From a virus, in IMG/VR virus record IMGVR_UViG_3300042894_000586, positions 1 to 35,633 of that record: 35,633 nucleotides of DNA; one strand, given 5' to 3'. The notes below the pieces were generated by a model. The model did no database searches, was not told the origin of the DNA, and worked only from the letters and a program-made list of their open reading frames with translations. Positions 1 through 6,125 of this stretch are shown one piece after another. The position numbers and the translations under genes were made by a program. Each line of letters begins with the position of its first letter. Within the stretch, counting starts at the first letter, position 1.

Positions 1-127
1 ATAGACGGTTTAAGTATTCACACCATAGAGGGTAATACGAACGATACGGGAAGTAGAGAGGGGTATGAGGTGTGTAAAAGAATTAGAAAAATGTCGCAGA
101 TTAAAGGATACATTTTAGTATCTTTGC
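1..127. repeat. Terminal direct repeat (left copy), circular-assembly overlap
   Basis: Bases 1-127 are identical to 35507-35633 with no mismatch. A length of exactly 127 matches a common maximum k-mer of short-read assemblers, so this is most simply the overlap left when a circular or circularly permuted genome is written as a line. A real terminal repeat cannot be excluded from sequence alone. Confidence 0.9.
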
Positions 128-132
128 CTTAA
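1..132 (+). CDS. CHAP-type endolysin, C-terminal part (gene split by contig ends)
   Basis: Open from base 1 to the TAA at 130-132. This is the last 43 codons of the lysis gene that starts at 35204: bases 1-127 are the same as 35507-35633, and codon phase continues exactly across the join. This part carries the end of the CHAP fold, including the segment HTIEGNTN, whose acidic/Asn residues complete the Cys-His-Glu/Asn site in CHAP enzymes. On the circular genome the full protein has 144 residues; see the entry at 35204. The gene is followed within 35 bases by a terminator, so it is the last gene of the late operon. Confidence 0.9.
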   Translation: MDGLSIHTIEGNTNDTGSREGYEVCKRIRKMSQIKGYILVSLP

Positions 133-164
133 ATAATAGTTGTTGTTTTTCATAAGTTAAGAAG

Positions 165-190
165 ACCTCTCAGAAATGGGGGGTTTTTTT
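165..190 (+). terminator. Rho-independent terminator after the endolysin
   Basis: A 7-bp stem, ACCTCTC (165-171) with GGGGGGT (178-184), contains two G-U pairs and closes a 6-base loop; a run of seven T follows (184-190). It lies 33 bases after the endolysin stop and before the first early promoter, so it should end late transcription on the circular genome. Confidence 0.7.
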
Positions 191-220
191 ATGCCACAAT
201 ATCCGATATAAAAATAAATT

Positions 221-250
221 TTGTATTGTAACTTTTAAATTGTAATATTG
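221..250 (+). promoter_or_regulatory. Early promoter P1, Bacteroidota type
   Basis: TTG at 221-223, a 19-base spacer, and TAATATTG at 243-250 fit the -33/-7 pattern of Bacteroidota (TTTG, TAnnTTTG) with one mismatch in the -7 box. The ATG at 255 is only four bases after the box, so the first mRNA may have almost no leader. It would drive the early genes from 255 on. Confidence 0.65.
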
Positions 251-254
251 CCAA

Positions 255-455
255 ATGATATTACCACACTATGTTTATCTAACTCCCAAAGGGAAAGTTG
301 TTAAACGAGACGATTCAACATTCAATGACCAAGAATGTCAATTAACTATTACCGGCACTAAAGAGGGTATTTTAATAGACTATTATTGCGAGAATGAAAA
401 ATTCTTAAACGAAGAACAAGTTAAATACATTATTGATAACGCAGACAAATTATGA
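255..455 (+). CDS. Hypothetical early protein, 66 aa
   Basis: This is the first gene after promoter P1; its ATG lies at or within a few bases of the expected transcription start. I do not recognise the family. The protein is small and acidic towards the C-terminus, ending in a predicted helix (NEEQVKYIIDNADKL), with no signal peptide or membrane segment. Its stop overlaps the start of the next gene as ATGA. Position as first early gene suggests a host-takeover or regulatory role, but that is inference. Confidence 0.65.
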   Translation: MILPHYVYLTPKGKVVKRDDSTFNDQECQLTITGTKEGILIDYYCENEKFLNEEQVKYIIDNADKL

Positions 456-586
456 TTAAGAACTTAATAACAGTTAGAAACTTTGCCCTTGCCAATGGTA
501 AGACTACGCAATGGGCATATGACCAAGTAAAGAAAAAGACAGTCAAATCGGTGGAAATTGATGGCGTAAAATTTATTGTAAAATGA
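452..586 (+). CDS. Small helix-turn-helix protein, 44 aa
   Basis: ATG at 452 overlaps the previous stop (ATGA), and the TGA at 584-586 overlaps the ATG of the next gene at 583, so it is translationally coupled on both sides. The sequence, from TVRNFALANGKTTQWAYDQV through to VEIDGVKFIVK, looks like the short winged-helix/excisionase-like fold: helix-turn-helix, a basic linker, then a beta hairpin ending in a hydrophobic strand. Such proteins bind DNA as directionality or transcription factors. No integrase is present here, so a regulatory role is more likely than excision. Confidence 0.6.
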   Translation: MIKNLITVRNFALANGKTTQWAYDQVKKKTVKSVEIDGVKFIVK

Positions 587-789
587 CCGAACAAGAATAT
601 TTAAGCCTGATTGAAACCGAACTTAAAAAGAAGTATGCAATGGTTAAAATTGTCGAGTATCAATGGAGATATACCGTTCACTTTGGGCAAACTGAATTTG
701 TATCCTTTGCGAATCTTCAAAAGTCAACGATTAAACCTTTGGTGTCTGAGGGAATTTTACCTTTAACAATTAAAAATTTATTAAAATGA
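583..789 (+). CDS. Hypothetical protein, 68 aa
   Basis: Coupled to both neighbours: ATG inside the previous stop, and its TGA at 787-789 overlaps the ATG at 786. It is a soluble small protein with an N-terminal helix (TEQEYLSLIETELKKKY) and an aromatic beta-like centre. I recognise no family or catalytic motif. Confidence 0.65.
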   Translation: MTEQEYLSLIETELKKKYAMVKIVEYQWRYTVHFGQTEFVSFANLQKSTIKPLVSEGILPLTIKNLLK

Positions 790-1076
790 GCAATAAAAAA
801 CAAAAAGATAGAACTTGTGAAAATAATTGCAAGGACATTTGTGGGGAGTGTCAAGTTATTGTATTTAAAAAACAAACGGCAGTTGAATGGCTTATTGATA
901 GAATTGTTCAAGACCAATTACATAGGGATATTTCTCATAAAGTATGGTTGGAATTATTTGAACAAGCCAAAGCAATGGAGAAAGAGCAAATAATAAACGC
1001 TAACGAAGATTCATCAACAATAAATGGAGAGTTTTTAACTGGAGAACAATACTACAACGAAACCTATGAGTTATAA
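786..1076 (+). CDS. Conserved phage protein with Cys cluster, 96 aa
   Basis: The N-terminus has four cysteines in a compact cluster (C11, C15, C19, C22), which could bind a metal ion. The rest is helical (KQTAVEWLIDRIV, then ELFEQAKAMEKEQI) and ends in GEQYYNETY. The pattern TAVEWL ... AKAMEKEQI ... GEQYYNETY recurs in small hypothetical proteins of phages of Bacteroidota; the function is unknown. It starts by ATGA overlap and contains the start of the next small gene. Confidence 0.75.
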   Translation: MSNKKQKDRTCENNCKDICGECQVIVFKKQTAVEWLIDRIVQDQLHRDISHKVWLELFEQAKAMEKEQIINANEDSSTINGEFLTGEQYYNETYEL

Positions 1077-1167
1077 AGACAAAGGCGATTTTATCAAATG
1101 GATGGCAAGGCAAGATAAGTTTGCATTAATAAGAACATCAAGAAACTTTCAAAGAAAATACCTATGA
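1066..1167 (+). CDS. Basic microprotein, 33 aa
   Basis: ATG at 1066 lies inside the end of the previous gene and the TGA at 1165-1167 overlaps the ATG at 1164. The product is short and basic (RTSRNFQRKYL end). No family is recognised. Overlaps on both sides in a third frame, filling exactly the gap between two genes, are the main support for its being real. Confidence 0.5.
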   Translation: MSYKDKGDFIKWMARQDKFALIRTSRNFQRKYL

Positions 1168-1583
1168 AAAATAAATTAATAATCGGACTAATCTGCTTAC
1201 TGGCATCGTGCCAAAGTTACCGAGCTGAAAGAAAAATTAACAAACTAAAAGAATGGGGGTATTTAAAAGACTCAACCATTACGGTTTATGACACGATTAG
1301 AGGGTGGTCTCACGATACTTTTATTAAGTTTGATACTATGAATAGGGTTGACACAATTAACACGTTTAAAAACGGAATTAAAGTAGTAACGGTTATCCGT
1401 TGGAAAGAACGTCGGGTTAAACAATTACTTACCCAAAACGATACAATCTTTGAACATAAATTCCAAACCAAAGTAATTAAGCAACCTATTAAATGGTGGA
1501 ATCGGTTTAAAATTGGTTTAATATTTGGAATCATTTTGACAATTGCAATTTTTTATTTAACTTATAAATTTAATAAAGTATGA
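1164..1583 (+). CDS. Candidate unimolecular spanin (lipoprotein with C-terminal membrane segment), 139 aa
   Basis: The N-terminus is a lipoprotein signal: basic start, hydrophobic stretch, lipobox LLAS-C with C16. The middle is a polar, beta- and coil-like periplasmic region rich in DT and VDT. Residues about 117-133 form one transmembrane helix followed by a short basic tail. An outer-membrane lipid anchor at one end and an inner-membrane helix at the other is the topology of u-spanins such as T1 gp11, which are of similar size and fuse the two membranes at the end of lysis. On the circle the gene lies about 1 kb after the endolysin, although behind an early promoter. An alternative is another envelope lipoprotein, for example one for superinfection exclusion. 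Confidence 0.6.
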   Translation: MKNKLIIGLICLLASCQSYRAERKINKLKEWGYLKDSTITVYDTIRGWSHDTFIKFDTMNRVDTINTFKNGIKVVTVIRWKERRVKQLLTQNDTIFEHKFQTKVIKQPIKWWNRFKIGLIFGIILTIAIFYLTYKFNKV

Positions 1584-1969
1584 CACTAAAAGAACAACAA
1601 ACACATTTTAAAGAGTTAGTCAAACTAATGGAGCATACTCTATTCAAAAAAGGCGATGACTACGCTAATGCTGACCGTTTAAGCAACTTTAAACTAAGCG
1701 GTGCAATCTCAGGGACTGATGCAAAACAAATTGCCTTAGACTTAATTGCAGTTAAGGTTTCCCGTTTAGGAAACTTATTCCATTCTGAGAAAGTAAACAA
1801 CGAAAGTATATCGGATAGCATTTTAGACCTGGCCAACTATTCAATTTTGCTTCACATGATAGTAAACGAGGGTCTACACTCTCAAGAAAGTAAACACGTT
1901 TGCTATGAATCATCCCAGTTTACTTGCAATTGTAAAATACTTTGTGAACGTAACCCCTCCAACTTATGA
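1580..1969 (+). CDS. DUF1599 (nucleotide-modification-associated domain 1) protein, 129 aa
   Basis: The segments KGDDYANADRLSNF, LIAVKVSRLGNLF and SDSILDLANYSILL match the core of the DUF1599 family, a small all-helical phage and bacterial family that has been linked by genome context to nucleotide or DNA modification. The biochemical role is not established. Residues after about 100 form a Cys-rich tail (C107, then CNCKILC) that looks like an extension and might bind metal. The start overlaps the previous stop (ATGA). Confidence 0.75.
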   Translation: MTLKEQQTHFKELVKLMEHTLFKKGDDYANADRLSNFKLSGAISGTDAKQIALDLIAVKVSRLGNLFHSEKVNNESISDSILDLANYSILLHMIVNEGLHSQESKHVCYESSQFTCNCKILCERNPSNL

Positions 1970-2040
1970 TTTACTTATTAATTTACTTAATCGGTGCAGT
2001 TTTATGCGTGGGTTTTATCGCTCAAGATGATTCACTTTAA
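1966..2040 (+). CDS. Single-span membrane microprotein, 24 aa
   Basis: ATG at 1966 overlaps the previous TGA (ATGA). The product is one hydrophobic helix (residues 2-19) with an acidic end QDDSL. The function is unknown. Support comes only from the overlap and from the fit to a membrane helix. Confidence 0.4.
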   Translation: MIYLLIYLIGAVLCVGFIAQDDSL

Positions 2041-2123
2041 AAAATAATCGGCTAATTTTCAAACACTTACACTAAATTACTAAAAATAATTAGTTTATAG
2101 TTTTAAATTGTCAAATATTGGTA

Positions 2124-2131
2124 TATCTTTG
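2124..2131 (+). promoter_or_regulatory. Promoter P2, -7 box TATCTTTG
   Basis: TATCTTTG at 2124-2131 is a perfect TAnnTTTG box, 20 bases before the ATG at 2152, in the 111-base gap 2041-2151. The upstream sequence is T/A-rich but has no clear TTTG at 19-20 bases, only TTT. I see no terminator or other gene in this gap. Confidence 0.6.
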
Positions 2132-2151
2132 CACTACTTATTTATAACATT

Positions 2152-2376
2152 ATGACAAATTTATTAGAATCAACAGAAGTTTACGAAGGCTTAAAACAAT
2201 GGACACCAATTTATGAGCAATTACCATCAGGAACTATTTATTGGAAAGTTAAATGCTACGATGGGGACGGCGGTTATTATGGGGCTGATTACAGTTTAGA
2301 CGATAATAATTTAGAATCTATGCGTTCGGTATCCGATGGCTATTTTACTGAAACTTACAAATGCGTAAAAAAATAA
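2152..2376 (+). CDS. Hypothetical protein, 74 aa
   Basis: First gene after promoter P2. It is rich in aromatic and acidic residues (CYDGDGGYYGADYSLDD) and looks like a small beta protein. There is no membrane segment and no recognised family. ATG at 2152 follows an A/T-rich leader without Shine-Dalgarno. Confidence 0.65.
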   Translation: MTNLLESTEVYEGLKQWTPIYEQLPSGTIYWKVKCYDGDGGYYGADYSLDDNNLESMRSVSDGYFTETYKCVKK

Positions 2377-2378
2377 TC

Positions 2379-2471
2379 ATGAAAGACAAATTAAAAAACA
2401 TCGCTTTAGGCATTTTTACCCTTGCCTTATTATTCACTTTCGTTTGGAACATCTTAATCAATTTAGTATAA
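2379..2471 (+). CDS. Single-span membrane microprotein, 30 aa
   Basis: ATG at 2379, two bases after the previous stop; the TAA at 2469-2471 shares its last A with the ATG of the next gene (TAATG). A basic start (MKDKLKN) precedes one transmembrane helix (residues 8-29), inside-positive. It may act on the host membrane; no family recognised. Confidence 0.5.
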   Translation: MKDKLKNIALGIFTLALLFTFVWNILINLV

Positions 2472-2797
2472 TGTACACACCTAAAAACAACTGGCTCTAC
2501 AATGAGCGTTTAAATGACTGCTTTTCACCAGAGCAATTTCAACAACTTGAAGAGCATTACACATTTTCTGGGCAAAACATTATCGTATATCATTTGCATT
2601 GTGATGCCTATGGAGACTTCCATTTTAACTTTAAATTTATGGGAGTTGTGTTTGAAGGCAAAAGAAAATTGGACTCTGTAAACAAAGCATTATGGAGCGA
2701 AGAGACAAGAGACTTTATTGAGTTTGAAATGTGCTTAGAATTACTTTCACACGATGCAATGAACGATGTATACCAAAATCACGAAATTTACTTATAA
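2471..2797 (+). CDS. Hypothetical protein, 108 aa
   Basis: I chose ATG 2471 because it overlaps the preceding small gene as TAATG; an upstream TTG in frame would add nine residues read through that gene. The protein is soluble, rich in aromatic and acidic residues (YHLHCDAYGDFHFNFKF). I do not recognise the family. The stop overlaps the next ATG. Confidence 0.65.
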   Translation: MYTPKNNWLYNERLNDCFSPEQFQQLEEHYTFSGQNIIVYHLHCDAYGDFHFNFKFMGVVFEGKRKLDSVNKALWSEETRDFIEFEMCLELLSHDAMNDVYQNHEIYL

Positions 2798-3033
2798 TGA
2801 AATTTACAATATCAAAAACAATCAAAGAAGAAATCGAATTGCCTAAGTACTGGCAATCTGCTTCTTGCTATCACACTGCAATGGATGACAAATCTGCTTT
2901 AGAATTAGATTTAAGAAACACTGCAATTAAAAAAGTCCATCTTTCAACCGCTACCGTATGTGGTGTAGAAGAAATTACTGAAGAGGATTTTAACCTTAGA
3001 CTTAACGAAATCAAACAAATTTTAAACCTTTAA
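2797..3033 (+). CDS. Hypothetical protein, 78 aa
   Basis: ATG 2797 overlaps the previous TAA (TAATG), so this start is preferred over the in-frame upstream TTG at 2731. Residues 1-18 look like a beta strand and turn (KFTISKTIKEEIELP), and the C-terminus is an acidic helix (EEDFNLRLNEIKQIL). It lies directly before the recombination genes. The family is unknown. Confidence 0.65.
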   Translation: MKFTISKTIKEEIELPKYWQSASCYHTAMDDKSALELDLRNTAIKKVHLSTATVCGVEEITEEDFNLRLNEIKQILNL

Positions 3034-3037
3034 GCTT

Positions 3038-3682
3038 ATGAGCAACCTACCTACTATACAAGAACTACACGAAGAAAATGCACTTGTAAGCTACAAGAAT
3101 GACCAGTTAAACCTACTCCTTAATCAAGAACCCAAAAAGGAGTGGGTTAAGGAGCATCCATTTGTTAAAGGACACAAATATATCCCAATCGATAAAGTGG
3201 AATTTATGCTCCGGAAGATATTTAAAAAGTACTCAATCGAAATTACTAACCAGGGGACTTCCTTTAATGGTGTATGGGTTACAGTCAGAGTGCATTACTT
3301 CCATCCAACTGAGGCGACTATGATGTATCACGATGGAATCGGAGCGGTGCAATTACAAACTGCAAAGGGGACTTCTCCTGCTGACCTTGCTAATATAAAC
3401 AACGGTGCATTAAGCATGGCTTACCCGATTGCAAAGACATTAGCTATTAAGGATGCGTGTGACCACTTCGGAAAGTTATTTGGATGTGACCTTAACCGAA
3501 AGGATACAATGGCTTTTAAAGTGGATGCAAATCCATTAGAATTAAAAGAACAGTTGATCGAATTATTTAATCTTAAAAGGGATATGATGCCAACTGATGA
3601 AATACTAAACACTTTAAGGGTTATAGAAAACAATGAAGTGAAATCCTTTAACAAACAATTTGAATATCTTAAAACCTTATGA
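3038..3682 (+). CDS. Single-strand annealing protein, Rad52-like superfamily
   Basis: The region about residues 95-155 (YHDGIGAVQL, then LSMAYPIAKTLAIKDACDHFGKLFG) has the hallmarks of Rad52-superfamily annealing proteins of phages: a beta sheet, then a long helix with A-K-x-x-A-x-x-D-A-x-x-x-x-G. These proteins form rings and anneal complementary single strands in phage recombination and repair. The next two genes encode an exonuclease and an SSB-like protein, which is the classical partner set. At 214 residues it fits phage members (about 180-250). The exact subfamily (Erf, Sak or Rad22-like) is not settled by eye. Confidence 0.75.
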   Translation: MSNLPTIQELHEENALVSYKNDQLNLLLNQEPKKEWVKEHPFVKGHKYIPIDKVEFMLRKIFKKYSIEITNQGTSFNGVWVTVRVHYFHPTEATMMYHDGIGAVQLQTAKGTSPADLANINNGALSMAYPIAKTLAIKDACDHFGKLFGCDLNRKDTMAFKVDANPLELKEQLIELFNLKRDMMPTDEILNTLRVIENNEVKSFNKQFEYLKTL

Positions 3683-4353
3683 GCATACAACTAAATAAAA
3701 ACCGAATAGGTAACATCAGTTCAAGCAACATCCATAAGATTATGGGTTCTAAGAAGCCGAAAGAAACTTATTTAACCGAACTTTCATACGAGAGACGGTT
3801 AGGCAGGTCACTAAGCAACGAAACAACATCTAAACCGACTTCTTGGGGGCATCTACTTGAAAGTATTGTTTTTAATCAATTAGGCCGTGAATACTCCCTT
3901 GTATCGGACGAAACTATTAAACACCCCGACTTTGACTATTGGTGTGGAAGTCCTGACGGTTATACTGTTGACTCAGTTATTGACATTAAGTGTCCATTTA
4001 CTTTAAAATCGTTCGTAGAACTTGTAGACATTCAAGATATCGAAACTTTTAAATACGAGCGACCTGAATATTACTGGCAATTAGTTTCTAATGCTATTCT
4101 TTTAGGGAAACAATTTGCAGAATTAATCGTATATTGCCCTTATGAAGATGACTTAGGACTTATTAAACATGAGGCTCAAAATGTGGATGCTCAAGACCTT
4201 TATAAATACTATTGGTTAGGCTCAGCTACAAACGAAGAGATCCCTTACATACTACCTGAGAGTCCTTTTATAGACCTCAACATCTTTAAATTTGAAGTAC
4301 CAATCGAAGACAAAGACCTTTTAACCGAAACAATTAAACAAATTAAATTATAA
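3679..4353 (+). CDS. Lambda-exonuclease/YqaJ-like nuclease (PD-(D/E)XK)
   Basis: It has the family pattern in order: SSSNIHKIMG near residue 13, SWGHLLESIVFNQLG around 55-69 (conserved Glu), GSPDGYTVDSVIDIKCPF around 90-107 (Asp ... D-x-K catalytic core) and YYWQLVSNAILLG around 131-143 (conserved Gln). These enzymes digest one strand of duplex DNA and feed the annealing protein encoded just upstream, which overlaps this gene by four bases. At 224 residues its length is usual. The D-x-K form, rather than E-x-K, is an accepted variant. Confidence 0.8.
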   Translation: MSIQLNKNRIGNISSSNIHKIMGSKKPKETYLTELSYERRLGRSLSNETTSKPTSWGHLLESIVFNQLGREYSLVSDETIKHPDFDYWCGSPDGYTVDSVIDIKCPFTLKSFVELVDIQDIETFKYERPEYYWQLVSNAILLGKQFAELIVYCPYEDDLGLIKHEAQNVDAQDLYKYYWLGSATNEEIPYILPESPFIDLNIFKFEVPIEDKDLLTETIKQIKL

Positions 4354-4356
4354 ATC

Positions 4357-4653
4357 ATGGCAGAAATCCTAAGCGGTTCAATCAACTTGAACCTAATCAA
4401 AAAAGAAAACATCAAAGAAGTAACTTTGAAAGACGGCTCAACGGCTAAGTTTTTAAACATCAACATCTCAATCAACAATCAAGTAGACCAGTACGGCAAT
4501 GTCGCAGGTTTAACCATCTCGCAGACTCAAGAGGAAAGACAAGCAAAGACTAAGAAAGTTTACTTAGGTAACCTTAAAAGAGTTTGGAGTGAGGCGCCGG
4601 TACCGACTTTAGAAGATAGTAAAGAACAAACAAGCGACGAGCTTCCTTTTTAA
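4357..4653 (+). CDS. SSB-like protein with acidic DELPF tail
   Basis: A short beta-rich protein of 98 residues begins with SGSINLNLIKKENI and has the strand LNINISINN. It ends in SDELPF, which resembles the acidic tip (DDIPF) by which bacterial SSB proteins bind partner enzymes. It sits after the annealing protein and exonuclease, which supports single-strand DNA binding. It is shorter than a full OB-fold SSB (about 110 residues or more before the tail), so it may be a minimal phage form. Confidence 0.65.
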   Translation: MAEILSGSINLNLIKKENIKEVTLKDGSTAKFLNINISINNQVDQYGNVAGLTISQTQEERQAKTKKVYLGNLKRVWSEAPVPTLEDSKEQTSDELPF

Positions 4654-4662
4654 AAAACACTT

Positions 4663-4848
4663 ATGAACTTTTTACAACTACTATCCGAAACTCCACACGA
4701 ACAACCCTCAAGTGTAATGCTTGAGGGGTTCAAGTATCAACACCTCTACAACATTAGAGCTGAAATACTGACTTCTAAACGCTTTGCAAAGTGGAGAAAA
4801 TCAATCAAAAAAGAACTTAAAAATATCCAAAATGAGAACCACAGTTAA
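4663..4848 (+). CDS. Hypothetical basic protein, 61 aa
   Basis: A small protein with an acidic/polar N-terminus and a strongly basic C-terminal helix (SKRFAKWRKSIKKELKN). It may bind nucleic acid or a partner in the recombination module. No family recognised. Its 3' end overlaps the next gene by 17 bases. Confidence 0.55.
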   Translation: MNFLQLLSETPHEQPSSVMLEGFKYQHLYNIRAEILTSKRFAKWRKSIKKELKNIQNENHS

Positions 4849-5140
4849 AAAAATAGGTATGTTTTTCAACACGATCAAAGAATCGGGACAAGAACTGGAA
4901 GCTTCAAAAGAAAAAACATTGAAGCAAGACCAAATCATTCTAAACGCTTTTAAGCCAAACGGAATGAATAGTGCATGGTTGATGTATAACGCTAATGTAT
5001 TGCCTCACGGAACGCCTATAACCTCTTATCGCAGAAGTTTTAACACTCTACTTGAGCAAGGTAAGATTGAAAGAGTTGGCCAAAGAATCGGCAACCTGGA
5101 CAAAAAAGAATTTACTTATAAATTAAATTTGGAAAGTTAA
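4832..5140 (+). CDS. Putative winged-helix protein, 102 aa
   Basis: The start at ATG 4832 is preferred over an alternative upstream codon at 4784 because it gives a modest 17-base overlap. After a basic N-terminal helix, the segment from QDQIILNAFKPNG to LLEQGKIERVG and FTYKL reads like a winged helix: two helices, a recognition helix (SYRRSFNTLLEQGKI) and a beta wing. It is probably a DNA-binding regulator or replication accessory. Promoter P3 lies over its last codons. Confidence 0.6.
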   Translation: MRTTVKKIGMFFNTIKESGQELEASKEKTLKQDQIILNAFKPNGMNSAWLMYNANVLPHGTPITSYRRSFNTLLEQGKIERVGQRIGNLDKKEFTYKLNLES

Positions 5141-5158
5141 ATATTTAGTTTATATTTG
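5128..5158 (+). promoter_or_regulatory. Promoter P3, full -33/-7 match
   Basis: TTTG at 5128-5131, a 19-base spacer, and TATATTTG at 5151-5158 give a perfect match to the Bacteroidota promoter pattern. It lies across the end of the previous gene and directs transcription into the hairpin region at 5164-5257. It shares AATTTGG, TTATATTTG and a downstream AGTnTTATnA with promoter P5 at 18523. Confidence 0.8.
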
Positions 5159-5163
5159 CAGTG

Positions 5164-5257
5164 TTATGAAGGGTAGAAGACTTCAATTAAATAACAAAGA
5201 TATTAGCCACGTTTACAAGTTGCACTTCTACTGCGCTTGTGAATTGTGGCTTTTTTT
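5164..5257 (+). ncRNA. Short structured RNA or attenuated leader from P3, about 95 nt
   Basis: A perfect promoter is followed by about 95 bases with two hairpins and a T run. Hairpin 1: TGAAG (5167-5171) with CTTCA (5181-5185). Hairpin 2: AGCCAC/GTGGCT, ACAAG/CTTGT and GCA/TGC stacked with small internal loops (5205-5251), followed by TTTTTTT. The outer helix pairs without mismatch. The product could be a free small RNA, or a leader whose read-through controls the replication genes starting at 5269. A 45-codon ORF starting at 5166 crosses the structure but resembles no protein I know. Confidence 0.6.
5205..5257 (+). terminator. Terminator/attenuator hairpin before the replication operon
   Basis: AGCCAC (5205-5210) pairs with GTGGCT (5246-5251), ACAAG (5215-5219) with CTTGT (5236-5240) and GCA (5222-5224) with TGC (5232-5234). 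T5251-T5257 follow directly. It lies between promoter P3 and the ATG at 5269, so the downstream genes need read-through, antitermination or another promoter. Confidence 0.75.
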
Positions 5258-5268
5258 ATTACAAGAAA

Positions 5269-5457
5269 ATGGTAGACAAAATTTTTTCAGACAAAACAAA
5301 TGAACTCGGTTGTTATTTATTAAAAGATGGTAATTGCAATATTATCATTGGAAATCTTTACTCAGGCGCAGACGATTTTAAAGTTATTAATTTAAACAAA
5401 ATTGATATTGGGATTCTAATTGATGAACTTAAACTTATTAAATCTCAAATGCTATGA
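5269..5457 (+). CDS. Hypothetical protein, 62 aa
   Basis: I chose ATG 5269; the alternative GTG at 5239 lies inside the terminator hairpin and would add only ten residues (FFYYKK) read from its T run. The product is small, hydrophobic-polar mixed and probably soluble (GCYLLKDGNCNIIIGNLY). The family is unknown. The stop overlaps the start of the replication initiator gene. Confidence 0.6.
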   Translation: MVDKIFSDKTNELGCYLLKDGNCNIIIGNLYSGADDFKVINLNKIDIGILIDELKLIKSQML

Positions 5458-6122
5458 GCGGATGGATTAAACTACATAGGTCAATTACTGACCACTGGTT
5501 ATACACTGAAAAAAGAGTTTATAGCAGATTTGAAGCATGGAATGACATACTTTTAACTGTTAACTATTCAGATGCTAAGACAATTATTAAAGGCAAGATG
5601 TACACAATTAAACGTGGGGAAAGCATACTATCATTAGAGAGTTGGTCTAAGCGTTGGAATTGGGATAAATCTAAGGTTCGTAGGTTTTTTAGTTTGTTGC
5701 AAACTGACGCCATGATAGTTGTAAAAGGTGATTCAATAACGACACACTTAATCGTTTGTAAATATGATAGTTATCAAGGTGACCGACACGCAGATGAAAC
5801 GCAGACGAAACGCAAACGAAACGCAGACGACATTCAAACGACACCAATAGAAGAAGAAGAAGAAGGAAAGAAGAATAAAGAAGAAAAAGAAATACCGCCA
5901 TTTGATGTTTTTTTTAATTATGTTAAAACATTAAAATCATACAATCAAAAATTAGACTATGCAATTAAAGTTAAATATAATAACTGGGTAGATAATGAAT
6001 GGAAAGACGGTCATGATAATGAGATTATAAATTGGAAAAACAAAATAATGAATACAATGTCTTACATGAAGATTATTGAAAACCCAAACAAACCGCATTA
6101 CTTAAACTCATTACCAAGATAA
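5454..6122 (+). CDS. Replication initiator/replisome organizer-like protein
   Basis: The N-terminal 110 residues (GWIKLHRSITDHWLY, KRGESILSLESWSKRW, WDKSKVRRFFSLLQTDAMI, THLIVCKYDSYQ) follow the pattern of phage replication initiators with a winged-helix domain, as in DnaD/gpO-like proteins. A charged linker (about 125-147) rich in Glu and Lys leads to a C-terminal domain (about 150-222), which may contact the helicase. The gene lies directly before the primase-helicase. Its own DNA carries four 11-bp repeats (5788-5831) followed by a purine-rich tract, much as lambda O carries the lambda origin. By analogy the N-terminal domain would bind these repeats. Confidence 0.75.
   Translation: MSGWIKLHRSITDHWLYTEKRVYSRFEAWNDILLTVNYSDAKTIIKGKMYTIKRGESILSLESWSKRWNWDKSKVRRFFSLLQTDAMIVVKGDSITTHLIVCKYDSYQGDRHADETQTKRKRNADDIQTTPIEEEEEGKKNKEEKEIPPFDVFFNYVKTLKSYNQKLDYAIKVKYNNWVDNEWKDGHDNEIINWKNKIMNTMSYMKIIENPNKPHYLNSLPR
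5788..5831. repeat. Four 11-bp iterons, candidate replication origin
   Basis: Four adjacent units: ACGCAGATGAA, ACGCAGACGAA, ACGCAAACGAA, ACGCAGACGAC. Eleven is not a multiple of three, so the protein in this stretch is not repetitive; the conservation is at DNA level. An A/G-only-rich tract (about 5848-5892) follows at once. Iterons plus an easily melted purine tract inside the initiator gene is the architecture of lambdoid origins. Confidence 0.65.
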
Positions 6123-6125
6123 ATT

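Noticed and set aside
119-126. TATCTTTG box near the end of the endolysin gene
   Set aside because: No TTG at a suitable distance upstream and a terminator lies directly downstream; probably chance within a coding region.
5239-5268. GTG start extending the 62-residue protein upstream
   Set aside because: The extra codons lie inside the terminator stem and T run; ATG 5269 is a simpler start.
5166-5303. 45-codon ORF through the P3 leader hairpins
   Set aside because: It crosses the terminator and its T run, overlaps the next gene in another frame and resembles no protein. The RNA structure explains the sequence better, though a leader peptide cannot be fully excluded.
5845-5892. Glu/Lys-rich low-complexity run as a protein domain
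   Set aside because: Probably a flexible linker; the DNA-level purine tract next to the iterons seems the more meaningful feature.
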